Source of the DNA: Oscillospiraceae bacterium
GTDB lineage: Bacteria; Bacillota; Clostridia; Oscillospirales; Ruminococcaceae
Reading direction: 5' to 3'
Length of the DNA: 56,539 nucleotides
Assembly: GCA_031282245.1 (NCBI GenBank)
Contig: JAITEB010000018.1
Location: forward strand, 1-56,539
A program made the translations under genes and the position numbers. Each line of letters starts with the position of its first letter. Within the stretch, counting starts at the first letter, position 1. This document shows positions 17,110 to 25,489 of the stretch, piece after piece. The notes under the pieces are model-generated. The model did not search any database. It saw nothing but the letters and a program-made list of their open reading frames with translations, and was not told the DNA's origin.

Positions 17110-18582
17110 TTACAGGTTTTTCCTGCCAGCCCACAACACTATTCCCAGAACAAGCATTATAACAGGAAGCAGTATTACAAACGCAAAAAGCAGAAACAGC
17201 GCCTGAAAGCTTGTGACTGTGATTTTTCCCGGCTCAAGCGATTTCGGCGCGATAGATATTCCCGCATCGCTGTCGTAAAGCTTGTTGGTTATGTTGATAA
17301 AATAATCCCCGTTGGAGAAGGCGGCCTCAGAAATATAGCTCTGCCCGCTTTCGCCGCTGACAAGCCAGTTGCTCCCGCCGGCAATAATCTGTGACTGTTT
17401 TGGCTCTGCGCTGGGATCGGCCGTATCGGAGATAAGTTTCTGCGCCATTGCAAGCACTGTATAAGGCCCGCTCTGCGCGGTTTCGCTGGTTTCCATGTTA
17501 ATAGCGACAGCCGAGTCCGTAGTCGCCACAAGCGGCTTGACCGTGATATTTTTCTGGCTTTCAAAATAAACTGAAACAGAACGGGTATAAGGAACCGCAA
17601 CGCCCACGCCTGTGCTGGATACGGCATATTCGCTGTCCGCGACAGGATCCGCAAAGAAGTACAAAGCCGCGTCGTCCGCTCCCTGACCGAAAATTTTGTT
17701 TGCGCTGCCCTCCGCGATAATCTGGCGATCGACGCCCAGGCCCCAGTCTTTCAGAAAAGCGTCGAGATTCGGGGTTTCCGGCTGGGCGGCGCTGCCGAAG
17801 TAAAACAGCGTCCGGCCGTAATTGCCGCCGTTCTCAAGGAATTTGTCCAGTTTGCCGACTTCTTCTTTTGTGAGGTCGCGCCCGGGAGCCAGAACAGCAA
17901 TATCCGCGCCGTCAATCTCCCCGCTTACAAGGGACTTTTCCTCAATCTCATAGTTGTTCGCGCTGAACAAATCCGAAAAAGCGCCCATGGGCTGCTCCCC
18001 TGTTTCGGTTAAAAACATAACTTTCACAGAAACTCCGGAAAGGGTTTTCATAATGGCGGAAGTCATTGTCTGCTCCGCCTTTGAGGTGATGGTCGAAGCC
18101 CCGGTCGTATAGTCATAATCCTGGTTAATCAGGCTGTTCGGCGAAACTACGTTTTGCTTTTCGCCGGAGTCTATTATAATATCGCCGCTGTTCGCCGTAA
18201 GGTTCGGATAAGTCGAAGAAAGATAGGTCGGTTTTTCCAGAAGATCCACATAGCTGACGCTTATTTTGTCCGAGATTTTTGCGTATTGCCTGATAATCTC
18301 GTTTGCCTGGCTGAAATAGCTCCCGCTGCCGGTGTAGTCAGTCTCCTTGGCAAGGACGATTATTTTTAAGTCTTTATCTATCGCGCTCACATAGTCAGCG
18401 CTTTCTTTGCTCAGCCGGAAAACCGAGTCCGGCGTCAGATCCGCCGCAAGATTGTACCGCTCCGCAAGGACGTTCGCCAGTATATTAAGCAGCACCGCAA
18501 GGGCCAGCGCGACCGCGCTTATAATCCAGGCGACGCCGCCCATTTTTGCCCTGTTGCTTAAGTTTAATTTTTTAATTTTCAT
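17110..18582 (-). CDS. GldG-like ABC transporter auxiliary protein
   Basis: 490 residues from the ATG at 18582 (the frame is open upstream to 18633, but GGGGGAGG lies between). There is an N-terminal membrane helix (VAWIISAVALALAVLLNILANVL), a large extracytoplasmic region, and a C-terminal helix (LFLLFAFVILLPVIMLVLGIVL) ending in GRKNL. The region near residues 45-75, FRLSKESADYVSAIDKDLKI, matches the GldG/ABC_transp_aux family. The family was named from gliding motility, but Firmicute members occur in non-gliding cells and have no assigned substrate. It is the third gene of a minus-strand operon after the ATPase and permease genes, with DUF4340 as the fourth. Confidence 0.85.
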   Translation of the reverse strand: MKIKKLNLSNRAKMGGVAWIISAVALALAVLLNILANVLAERYNLAADLTPDSVFRLSKESADYVSAIDKDLKIIVLAKETDYTGSGSYFSQANEIIRQYAKISDKISVSYVDLLEKPTYLSSTYPNLTANSGDIIIDSGEKQNVVSPNSLINQDYDYTTGASTITSKAEQTMTSAIMKTLSGVSVKVMFLTETGEQPMGAFSDLFSANNYEIEEKSLVSGEIDGADIAVLAPGRDLTKEEVGKLDKFLENGGNYGRTLFYFGSAAQPETPNLDAFLKDWGLGVDRQIIAEGSANKIFGQGADDAALYFFADPVADSEYAVSSTGVGVAVPYTRSVSVYFESQKNITVKPLVATTDSAVAINMETSETAQSGPYTVLAMAQKLISDTADPSAEPKQSQIIAGGSNWLVSGESGQSYISEAAFSNGDYFINITNKLYDSDAGISIAPKSLEPGKITVTSFQALFLLFAFVILLPVIMLVLGIVLWAGRKNL

Positions 18583-18607
18583 AATATTTTTGTATACCTC
18601 CCCCGCC

Positions 18608-19312
18608 TTAAGCGCTGAACCGTCTGTGGTCAATTGAGCGCGCCGTAAAGAAGGCGAAAAGCCCTGTTACGGACAGGAAGAAAATGATGTGCGAAAGCCC
18701 GATCTGACCGGTCTGGAAAGGCGTAAAATGCGTATTATACGACAGATATTCCAGAACCGTTTTTGCAATGCCGGAAACCATGCTCGCAATATAATCCATA
18801 AGCGAAAGCAAAAGCGATATTGCAAAAGTGATGACGGCGGCGACGATCTGATTTTCAGTCAAAACAGAAATAAAACCGCCTATAGCGATCAGAGAAACGC
18901 CCATCAGCAAAAAGCCCAAAAGCCCGCAGAAAAACACTGCCCACTGCACAGCCGTAAACAGGCCGATTACAAAGGCATAAACAACGAATATGGCCGACGC
19001 AACCCCATAAACCGTCGCGGCCGCAAGAAGCTTTCCCGCGACGATGCCGAAAGTCCCCGCCGGTGAAGTATACAGCAAAATATCTGTCTTGTTCTTGCGT
19101 TCCTCCCCGAAAAGGCGCATTGTCAATACGGGAAGTATAAACATAGAAATAGTAAACATATAGTCAATCGCGCCCGTCAGGTTATTTGTCTGCTGGGCAA
19201 TGCAGATGGCGTTAAATCCAAGGCCGGAAAAAAAATAAAAGACAAGCAGATAGGCATAAACTATCGGCGAAGTGAAATAAATCAGCAGTTCTTTTCGGTA
19301 GACGGCAGTCAT
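18608..19312 (-). CDS. ABC-2 type permease (GldF-like)
   Basis: 234 residues with six hydrophobic helices and the N-terminal YRKELLIYFTSPIVYAYL, which is the GldF/NatB-like start (KELxxYFxSP). A conserved loop MRLFGEERKNKTDILLYTSP follows the second helix. Its ATG overlaps the TGA of the upstream ATPase gene by four bases, implying translational coupling. It forms the membrane channel of the Gld-type ABC transporter. Only one permease gene is present, so it probably works as a homodimer. Confidence 0.9.
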   Translation of the reverse strand: MTAVYRKELLIYFTSPIVYAYLLVFYFFSGLGFNAICIAQQTNNLTGAIDYMFTISMFILPVLTMRLFGEERKNKTDILLYTSPAGTFGIVAGKLLAAATVYGVASAIFVVYAFVIGLFTAVQWAVFFCGLLGFLLMGVSLIAIGGFISVLTENQIVAAVITFAISLLLSLMDYIASMVSGIAKTVLEYLSYNTHFTPFQTGQIGLSHIIFFLSVTGLFAFFTARSIDHRRFSA

Positions 19313-20364
19313 GCTTTATCGCTCCCTTCCTGTTCAGATTCGGCTGCCGCGGCTTCTGTTCCGGATTCAGGCGCTTCCGCGGCATTGTCTTTCCCGGGGA
19401 TTTCCGGAGTGAACTCCGACAAACCCCCGTCGTAGTCCCCTGTGGTCAGCTTCAGGAAAACATCCTCCAGCGTGAGCTGGTTGGAGCTCATCGAAAGAAT
19501 AGGATATTTTTTTTCGGCCATCCTGTTGAACAAAGCGCGCCGTACGTCCGTTTTTTCTTTCGGCTCTATCAGGTAATCAAAAGAGCCTTCCTCACGCTTG
19601 CCCAGCTTACGGACGGATTTAACGCCGTGAACCTTGCTCAGTGTCTGGAAAACAATTTCTTCCGGCCCTTCAACGCGTATCTGGACATCATGATCGTCGG
19701 AAAGCTTTGCCGAAAGTTCCTCCGCCCGCCCGTCCGCAACAAGCTTTCCGCTGCTGATAATAATAACCCGCTCGCAGACGGCCTGAATCTCGCTCAATAT
19801 ATGCGAAGATAAAATAACGGTGCGCCGCTCGCCCAGCTTTTTAATCAGGTCTCTGATCTCTATAATTTGCTTCGGGTCAAGCCCTACTGTCGGCTCGTCC
19901 AGAATAAGCACGTCCGGGTTGCCGATAAGCGCCTGCGCTATACCCACCCTTTGTTTATAGCCTTTTGACAGGTTCCTGATAAGCCTTTTGTAAACGTCGG
20001 CGATTCTGACCTGTTCGCAGATTTCCTCAAGCGCTTTGCGCCTGTCCTTGCGGACGTTTTTCAAGTCGCAGATAAAATCCAGATATTCTTTGACGGTCAT
20101 ATCCGGATAGAGCGGCGGCTGCTCCGGCAGGTACCCTATGCGCCGCTTGGTCTGTTCGGGATTTTCCATAACGTCGTAACCGTCAATCCTGACGTATCCC
20201 GCTGTCGCGGAAATGTAGCCCGTGATAATATTCATGGTGGTCGACTTTCCCGCCCCGTTGGGTCCCAGAAAACCGATGATCTCGCCTTTGTCCACCTTGA
20301 AACTGACATGGTCAATGGCGGTGATCGCCCCATATCGCTTTGAGAGGTTTGAAACCTCAATCAT
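19309..20364 (-). CDS. ABC transporter ATP-binding protein (GldA-like)
   Basis: 351 residues from the ATG at 20364, preceded by GGAGGCG. Walker A is GFLGPNGAGKSTTMN, the signature is LSKGYKQRVGIAQAL, Walker B is VLILDEPTVGLDP, and the switch His is in ILSSHILSE. The C-terminal third holds the substrate-related domain of CcmA/NatA-type ATPases and then an acidic Ala/Glu/Ser-rich tail (from about residue 320). It energises the adjacent GldF-like permease. First gene of the four-gene operon. Confidence 0.95.
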   Translation of the reverse strand: MIEVSNLSKRYGAITAIDHVSFKVDKGEIIGFLGPNGAGKSTTMNIITGYISATAGYVRIDGYDVMENPEQTKRRIGYLPEQPPLYPDMTVKEYLDFICDLKNVRKDRRKALEEICEQVRIADVYKRLIRNLSKGYKQRVGIAQALIGNPDVLILDEPTVGLDPKQIIEIRDLIKKLGERRTVILSSHILSEIQAVCERVIIISSGKLVADGRAEELSAKLSDDHDVQIRVEGPEEIVFQTLSKVHGVKSVRKLGKREEGSFDYLIEPKEKTDVRRALFNRMAEKKYPILSMSSNQLTLEDVFLKLTTGDYDGGLSEFTPEIPGKDNAAEAPESGTEAAAAESEQEGSDKA

Positions 20365-20674
20365 GAATTTTTCGCCTCCTTTTAGATTTGTTAAAAGCCG
20401 TCTTATTTTTGGATAAAATAATACTCGCGATAGCTTGAACAAAACTTGAATGAATTTTGCGCCTCGCTGATTTCACACAGTGCGGATATAATAATATCAC
20501 GATATTTTGAACAGATTGTAAATAAATTGAAAATTAGGTGGGTTCAAAAAACAAAAATCCGCGTTTGTAATACAGAGCAAGACTTGATTAAAGCGCGGCG
20601 CCGCCCAAAAATACGCCCCTTTGACGCGTCTGCGCAAATTATTATAATAAATTAAAATTTATTGATTAACAAGG

Positions 20675-20703
20675 TTGACCTTTTTTCACCATTGCGGTAA
20701 AAT
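20675..20703 (+). promoter_or_regulatory. Promoter of rpe
   Basis: TTGACC and TAAAAT with a 17-base spacer, giving a start near 20710 and a leader of about 53 bases. Confidence 0.7.
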
Positions 20704-20762
20704 AAACACAAAGACTTTTGTCTTGTTTAAAAAATTATTTTATATTCCGGGGGTTGTGCCCT

Positions 20763-21407
20763 TTGCCGGAGATACTGATTGCGCCCTCAATCCTGAATTC
20801 CGACTACGCTTTTCTTGGCCATACTATCAGACGGCTTGAAGACGGCGGAGCCGATATTCTTCATTTTGACATAATGGACGGTCACTTTGTCCCTGATATA
20901 AGCATTGGCATTCCAACTATAAAATCACTCAGGAAATTTTCAAAGCTGTTCTTCGACGTGCACTTGATGATAAGCAGGCCGTTGTTTTACGCCGAAAAAT
21001 GCATTGCCGCCGGGGCGGATCGTCTGACTTTTCATGTTGAGGCGGAGGACGACCCCCGCGAAGTTATTGACGAAATACGCCGCCTGGGCTGCGGAGCAGG
21101 ACTTGCCGTCAAGCCGGAAACACCCGCCAGCGCGGTTTTTCCTTATCTGGACAGCTTGGAGCAGGTTTTGGTCATGACCGTAGAGCCGGGCATGGGCGGG
21201 CAGAGCTTTATGCCGGACATGCTGCCGAAAATCGCGGAGCTGCGTAAAAAAGCCCCCAGCCTGAACATTCAGGTTGACGGGGGCATAAACGCGCAGACTG
21301 CGCTTTTTGCAAGGGAAGCGGGCGCCAATATTCTTGTTGCCGGGACGGCGATTCTTAACAGCGCCGATTTTGGTGAAAGTATTAAATCAATACGCGGAAA
21401 AATGTAA
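20763..21407 (+). CDS. rpe: Ribulose-phosphate 3-epimerase
   Basis: 214 residues, the family length, when started at TTG 20763 (PEILIAPSILNSDYAFLG), with CCGGGGGT upstream; the upstream TTG at 20718 would add 15 unrelated residues. It interconverts ribulose-5-phosphate and xylulose-5-phosphate in the pentose phosphate pathway. The TIM-barrel motifs are clear: HFDIMDGHFVPDISIG, FDVHLMI, FHVEAE, VMTVEPGMGGQSF and QVDGGI, with the metal-binding His/Asp residues in the first two and the last. It is convergent with mecA, sharing 21 bases at the 3' ends. In many Firmicutes rpe follows rsgA; that is not the case here. Confidence 0.96.
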   Translation: MPEILIAPSILNSDYAFLGHTIRRLEDGGADILHFDIMDGHFVPDISIGIPTIKSLRKFSKLFFDVHLMISRPLFYAEKCIAAGADRLTFHVEAEDDPREVIDEIRRLGCGAGLAVKPETPASAVFPYLDSLEQVLVMTVEPGMGGQSFMPDMLPKIAELRKKAPSLNIQVDGGINAQTALFAREAGANILVAGTAILNSADFGESIKSIRGKM

Positions 21408-21983
21408 GGCCGCCATTTTTTCAAGCGCTTTGCCGTTGCTGACGCTTTTTCCAAATTCTTCTATATAGGACGACGCGACCGTTCCGCGCCTTATTTCCTG
21501 GGCATACTCCGACGAAAACAGCCTGAAATTTCCATAGTTGCAGGCGAAAGCGTCAAGTAAAAGATAATAGCCGCCGTCAAGAGTATATAAACTGCTGGCA
21601 AGGGGAAGCAGGCGTTTATTTTTCAACAGAACGCTGCAATATAAGCACAGACTTTCAACCGTATCGAACCTGACAATAATTTTTACAAGGCCTTTCCTTC
21701 CTCCGCGCAGCTTTGAAACGCTTTTCACTCCACTGTCTTTTTTCATCCTGGTAAAGAGAAAAACGCATCCCCCTTCCGCATCCTGGAATACTTCGACAAA
21801 AAGCTTTGCGCCCGTGCTGTCAAAGCCTGTTTCTTCTTTTGCCGTTTCAAGTATTTCGTCAAGCATAAGCCGGGTTTGTTCGTTCCTGTAGTCCAGATCC
21901 TCGTATTTGATACCTATTGAGTCCATGTCCCGCCATGAGAGCGCTACTCTTATTTTGTCTTCGGCCATTGCTTCTATAGTCAT
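21387..21983 (-). CDS. mecA: MecA family adaptor protein
   Basis: 198 residues starting at ATG 21983, which follows GGAGGCGGG. The N-terminal domain begins TIEAMAEDKIRVALSWRDMDS, equivalent to the MecA substrate-recognition domain, then FDSTGAKLFVEVFQDAEGG. The C-terminal domain (FDTVESLCLYCSVL to the end) corresponds to the region that binds ClpC in Bacillus. MecA delivers substrates to the ClpCP protease and helps assemble the ClpC hexamer. Identity over the family is low outside these blocks, so the specific substrates cannot be inferred. The stop codon lies inside the 3' end of rpe. Confidence 0.85.
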   Translation of the reverse strand: MTIEAMAEDKIRVALSWRDMDSIGIKYEDLDYRNEQTRLMLDEILETAKEETGFDSTGAKLFVEVFQDAEGGCVFLFTRMKKDSGVKSVSKLRGGRKGLVKIIVRFDTVESLCLYCSVLLKNKRLLPLASSLYTLDGGYYLLLDAFACNYGNFRLFSSEYAQEIRRGTVASSYIEEFGKSVSNGKALEKMAALHFSAY

Positions 21984-22106
21984 GATTCTTTCCCGCCTCC
22001 GGCAATATTAAAATATTAATTTTTAACATAATTGAGACTTAATAATAAAACTGCTTAAGACATAATATGCGGCGGATTTTTTATTTGTGAAAGGTTGATA
22101 GTTTCC

Positions 22107-23321
22107 ATGAAATTTAAGCCTTCCGGCGGGCTGAACCTGTATCAGCACAAGGAACCCGCTTTCTCCCGGGACCAGCGCAGGCTTGTCTCTCCGAAAAGAA
22201 TTTTTATCCCTATACCCGACGGAAAAGACGTTCAGAAAGCCAGCGCCTTTATTGACGAGGCCGAATATATAGGCGTTTCCAATTTTGAATACCCGGGCGC
22301 GGAGCACGCCAGGTTCGGCCAGTTCCGCCCCAGCGGAGCCGGTCAGCAGGGGGAGGACGAAATCCCGTATTATGACAGAGAAAAAAACGCAATCGTAGAA
22401 AATATAGATTTCAACGATTTAGTGGACGTGGCAAGAAAAGCTTTTATAATAGACGAGTCCGACGGCAGGTCGCTGTATAAAAAATTTCTGGGTTTCCGGG
22501 AGCGGCGGGTGAACTGCCTGGTGGCGGACGCGATCGACGAAGAGCCGTATGTTTCCTCAAAAGTGAACACCCTGATGAAAAAGGGCGATCAGGTTGCCGA
22601 TGCGCTTTCCCTTGCGGCAGGGGCGTTTGCCGCTGCAAAATCTTTCGCGCTGTGCTATTCGCATATAGACGACACAAAAACTATAGTTCCTTCTTCTATA
22701 GGCGGAATGCACATCCGGAAAATAAGCGGCAAATACCCCGTCAAAAACCGCATAGAAAATTACACCGGCAAAAAGGATATCTGCGGCTTTATTGGCGTTC
22801 AGGCTCTTGTGCACTTATACAGGGCGGTATATTTCGGCAAAAAGCAGAGTACTACTATTATAACAGTGGCCGGGGACTGCATAGGCTACCCCTGCAATGT
22901 GGAAGTTCCGATAGGGACGCCCGTGCAGGAGGCGCTGGAGTTTTGCGGCCTGATAAGAGACCCGTCGCAGGTTGTGATTATGGGCAGTATGAGCGGGACG
23001 AGCATTACAAATTTGCAGCTTCCGATTCTGCATTCGACACGCTCTGTGATTGCCTTTCATGTTCCGGCGGCGGGAGAAGAACAGCCATGCATCAACTGCG
23101 GCAAATGCAATCAGGTGTGTCCTGCGGGCTTAAGCCCGTCATTTATATATAAATACGGCAAATACGGCTATTTTGCCCGTGCGGAGCGCTTGCACCCCGA
23201 AAAATGTATCGAATGCGCCTGCTGCTCTTATATCTGCCCGGCGCATCTTGATTTGAGCTATATGGTAATGCAGATAAAAAACAGGATAGCCGAAAAAAAG
23301 CCCGAAAGCGTCAATCCGTAG
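22107..23321 (+). CDS. RnfC-like protein with two 4Fe-4S motifs but a degenerate nucleotide site
   Basis: 404 residues from the ATG at 22107 (AAAGG at 22090-22094). The N-terminus FKPSGGLNLYQHKEP mirrors the GGxHPxxHKE start of RnfC. The middle has VADAIDEEPYVSS, like the acidic EPY motif, and the SLBB-type stretch AGDCIGYPCNVEVPIGTPV. The C-terminus has both ferredoxin motifs: C328-C331-C334-C338 (CINCGKCNQVCP) and C367-C370-C373-C377 (CIECACCSYICP). The glycine-rich loop GGAGFPTHVKL that binds NADH/FMN in RnfC is missing; the aligned place reads AFIIDESDGRSLYKKF. The protein is also shorter than typical RnfC. First gene of the Rnf-like cluster; the electron donor is unknown. Confidence 0.85.
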   Translation: MKFKPSGGLNLYQHKEPAFSRDQRRLVSPKRIFIPIPDGKDVQKASAFIDEAEYIGVSNFEYPGAEHARFGQFRPSGAGQQGEDEIPYYDREKNAIVENIDFNDLVDVARKAFIIDESDGRSLYKKFLGFRERRVNCLVADAIDEEPYVSSKVNTLMKKGDQVADALSLAAGAFAAAKSFALCYSHIDDTKTIVPSSIGGMHIRKISGKYPVKNRIENYTGKKDICGFIGVQALVHLYRAVYFGKKQSTTIITVAGDCIGYPCNVEVPIGTPVQEALEFCGLIRDPSQVVIMGSMSGTSITNLQLPILHSTRSVIAFHVPAAGEEQPCINCGKCNQVCPAGLSPSFIYKYGKYGYFARAERLHPEKCIECACCSYICPAHLDLSYMVMQIKNRIAEKKPESVNP

Positions 23322-23547
23322 GGGGTGGTCGGCGTTTTAAAACAGCTTTCCACCATGTTTATAGCTTTTACCCCATGCAGTTATTAGATCTTGCGTCGTA
23401 TCACAAACTTTGCAGAGAACAATTCTTTGCATTGGGTACAAGGCATGGGGTATAAGTCTTGCACAGCGCAATGAGCTATAATTCCCCTCCTGTGGAGGGG
23501 TGCCCAAAGGGCGGGGTGGTCGGCGTTTTAAAACAGCTTTCCACCAT
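23322..23547. repeat. Repeat insertion bounded by a 35-bp perfect direct repeat
   Basis: Copies of the same 35 bases occupy 23322-23356 and 23513-23547, so one 191-bp unit has been added between rnfC and rnfD. The unit contains internal inverted segments (ACCCCATGC near 23370 and GCATGGGGT near 23443; ATAGCT and AGCTAT further out). It ends with the block CCTCCTGTGGAGGGG plus TGCCCAAAGGGCGGGGTGGT, the same block found in reverse orientation in the array at 56119-56539. A frame across it is an artefact that recurs wherever this repeat occurs. Confidence 0.85.
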
Positions 23548-23594
23548 TGAAAAAACGCGTGGCAAATCCGCACGATGAAAGGAACTGGTTTCCA

Positions 23595-25487
23595 GTGGCG
23601 TTGCAAAACACAAAGTCACCCCATGTAAGAGACTCCGAAAATATTAAGACAATGACGGTAAATACTATCATAGCCCTTGTTCCTATTGTGGTGATCGCAT
23701 GGTATTATTACGGCCTCCGGGTGCTGATTATCTGCGCCATATCCGTCGCCACCTGCCTGATCTGCGACACGGTCTGCCTTGTTTTGCAGAAAAAGCCGAT
23801 CAGAGGCAATTACTCAGCTTTTATCACCGGGCTTATAATTGCCCTGCTTATGCCCGCTTCGGTTCCGTATTATGTGGTGGTCGCGGCCGCGGTTATTGCG
23901 ATATTTGTCGCGAAGCAGCCCTTTGGCGGCTTTGGGAACAATATTTTCAACCCGGCCTGTGCGGGTTTTTCATTTGTTCTGGTCTGCTGGCCGGACAAAC
24001 TCATGAAATACCCCGAACCCAGTTCTCCAATCAACCAGACGCTGAACATTGCGTCCGAATATGTCGGGAATCTTGTCAATGGGCCGCTTTCTTCGCTGAA
24101 AGAGTCGTCGCTGCCGCTTTCCTGGGTCAAAAACGGGACGATACCTTCTGATAAACTGTGGGAGATACTTACGGGGCACTTCCCCGGCGCGATGGGAGTG
24201 ACATGCGTAATTCTGCTGTGCGGCTGCGCTGTATACCTGCTTATAACCCAGACAATCTCGTGGCATATCCCTGTCAGCTTTTTGTTGACTGCCTCGGCTT
24301 TCAATCTGATTTTGCCCAGGATTGAAAACGTAAGCGACGTTGCTGGTGGCGGGGCGACAGCAATGACGGGCGTTTTTTTGGAGATTGTCGTCGGCTCAAT
24401 GCTCTTTTCTATGATATTTGTGGCGACCGACCCGGTTACCACGCCCAGCTTTCCTCTGGCGAAAATCATCTTCGGGCTTGGCTGCGGTCTGCTCACAATG
24501 ACTTTCAGGTATTTCGGGAAATTTCCCGAAGGCATTACTTTTTCAATACTTATCATGAACTCTCTTTCCGGTGTGCTTGACCATATTGTTCTGAAATACA
24601 AAGCCGGGGACGGGGTAATCAAAACTGTCAAAGAAAGAATCTCACTCTATCGGCAAAGTGAAGAATATAGTAAAGGTCTTGAAGAAATGGAGCTGTTTAA
24701 AAAGCAAAGAGAAGAAGAAAAACGCGTTATAAGGGAAGAAAAAGCCTTTAAAAAAGCGGAAAAACGTGCGGCGGAAGCGCGCCGTCAGGAAGAACTTGCA
24801 AGGCAGCGGCTTGAAGAGGCAAGGCGCATGGCCGAGCTTAAGTCCCGGCAGGAAGCGGAAGCTCAAGCTAAGGCGAAGGCCGAGGAAGAAGCTAAAGCTC
24901 TTGCGGAAGCCCAAGCTAAGGCGAGGGCCGCGGAAGAGGCCAAGGCTCTTGCGGAAGCTCGGGCTAAGGCGAAGACCGAGGAAGAGGCCAAGGCTCTTGC
25001 GGAAGCTCAAGCTAAGGCGAAGGCCGAGGAAGAGGCGCCAAAACAGGAACACTTCGAGTTTGTATATGAAAAATACGACCAACCGGAACCGGAGGATTCG
25101 GACAGGACAGTCAATGTCTTTGAAGAGACGAAGGGCTGGCAGGCATTCCGCGAGGAAATCAGGCCCAAAGAAGAAACCGCAGAAGAAATTGATTTGCATT
25201 TCCAGAACTTGCTTGACAAGTTTGGCGTAGGTCTTTCGGACAGTTCGTTTGTCCCCAGGGACGACCCTGTGGCGAAAATATCCGTTGAGGACGTGCAGTA
25301 TAAATATTCAAGCGTTAAACCAAAAGCGCCGGAACCGCAGCAAGATGAAGCGGACGAAGATGACGAGGACGAAAAAACTTTTGTACCGACCGTCAGAAGG
25401 CGTAAGGGCGGGAATTCCGGCTGGGGTGCGGAAACTCCCCGCAGAGGGCGCGGCTCGTCGTATAACACCAGTAAAGGCGATGATTAA
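23595..25487 (+). CDS. RnfD-like membrane protein with long charged C-terminal extension
   Basis: 630 residues from GTG 23595, which has AAAGGA 11 bases upstream and gives the family N-terminus ALQNTKSPHVRDS; the TTG at 23547 lies inside a repeat and has no binding site. Residues 20-335 are the RnfD/NqrB membrane domain: KQPFGGFGNNIFNPACAGF is the conserved NP motif and FVATDPVTTPSF a later signature. The segment GGGATAMTG holds Thr255, at the place where RnfD carries covalent FMN, but the upstream Asp spacing differs from the usual DxxSGAT. Residues about 335-630 are an added cytosolic tail: a Lys/Glu/Arg/Ala coiled coil with 16-residue repeats, then an acidic stretch (EADEDDEDE) and a basic end (RRRKGG). 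Known RnfD proteins lack such a tail. Confidence 0.9.
   Translation: MALQNTKSPHVRDSENIKTMTVNTIIALVPIVVIAWYYYGLRVLIICAISVATCLICDTVCLVLQKKPIRGNYSAFITGLIIALLMPASVPYYVVVAAAVIAIFVAKQPFGGFGNNIFNPACAGFSFVLVCWPDKLMKYPEPSSPINQTLNIASEYVGNLVNGPLSSLKESSLPLSWVKNGTIPSDKLWEILTGHFPGAMGVTCVILLCGCAVYLLITQTISWHIPVSFLLTASAFNLILPRIENVSDVAGGGATAMTGVFLEIVVGSMLFSMIFVATDPVTTPSFPLAKIIFGLGCGLLTMTFRYFGKFPEGITFSILIMNSLSGVLDHIVLKYKAGDGVIKTVKERISLYRQSEEYSKGLEEMELFKKQREEEKRVIREEKAFKKAEKRAAEARRQEELARQRLEEARRMAELKSRQEAEAQAKAKAEEEAKALAEAQAKARAAEEAKALAEARAKAKTEEEAKALAEAQAKAKAEEEAPKQEHFEFVYEKYDQPEPEDSDRTVNVFEETKGWQAFREEIRPKEETAEEIDLHFQNLLDKFGVGLSDSSFVPRDDPVAKISVEDVQYKYSSVKPKAPEPQQDEADEDDEDEKTFVPTVRRRKGGNSGWGAETPRRGRGSSYNTSKGDD
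24858..25037 (+). repeat. In-frame 48-bp tandem repeats within the rnfD-like gene
   Basis: Three full units (24858-24905, 24906-24953, 24954-25001) and a 36-base partial unit encode variants of EAQAKAKAEEEAKALA. The units differ at few bases, so they are recent duplications. They encode a continuous alanine-rich charged helix. Confidence 0.9.
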
Positions 25488-25489
25488 TT

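Noticed and set aside
23337-23606. 89-codon minus-strand frame with PPRPLGTPPQEGN
   Set aside because: The same string arises from the repeat block at 56.1 kb. It is a recurring artefact of the palindromic repeat, not a protein family.
24642-25199. Minus-strand frame opposite the RnfD tail
   Set aside because: It is the mirror of Lys/Glu/Ala codons, giving Phe/Leu/Ser repeats; the sense frame is continuous with the RnfD domain.
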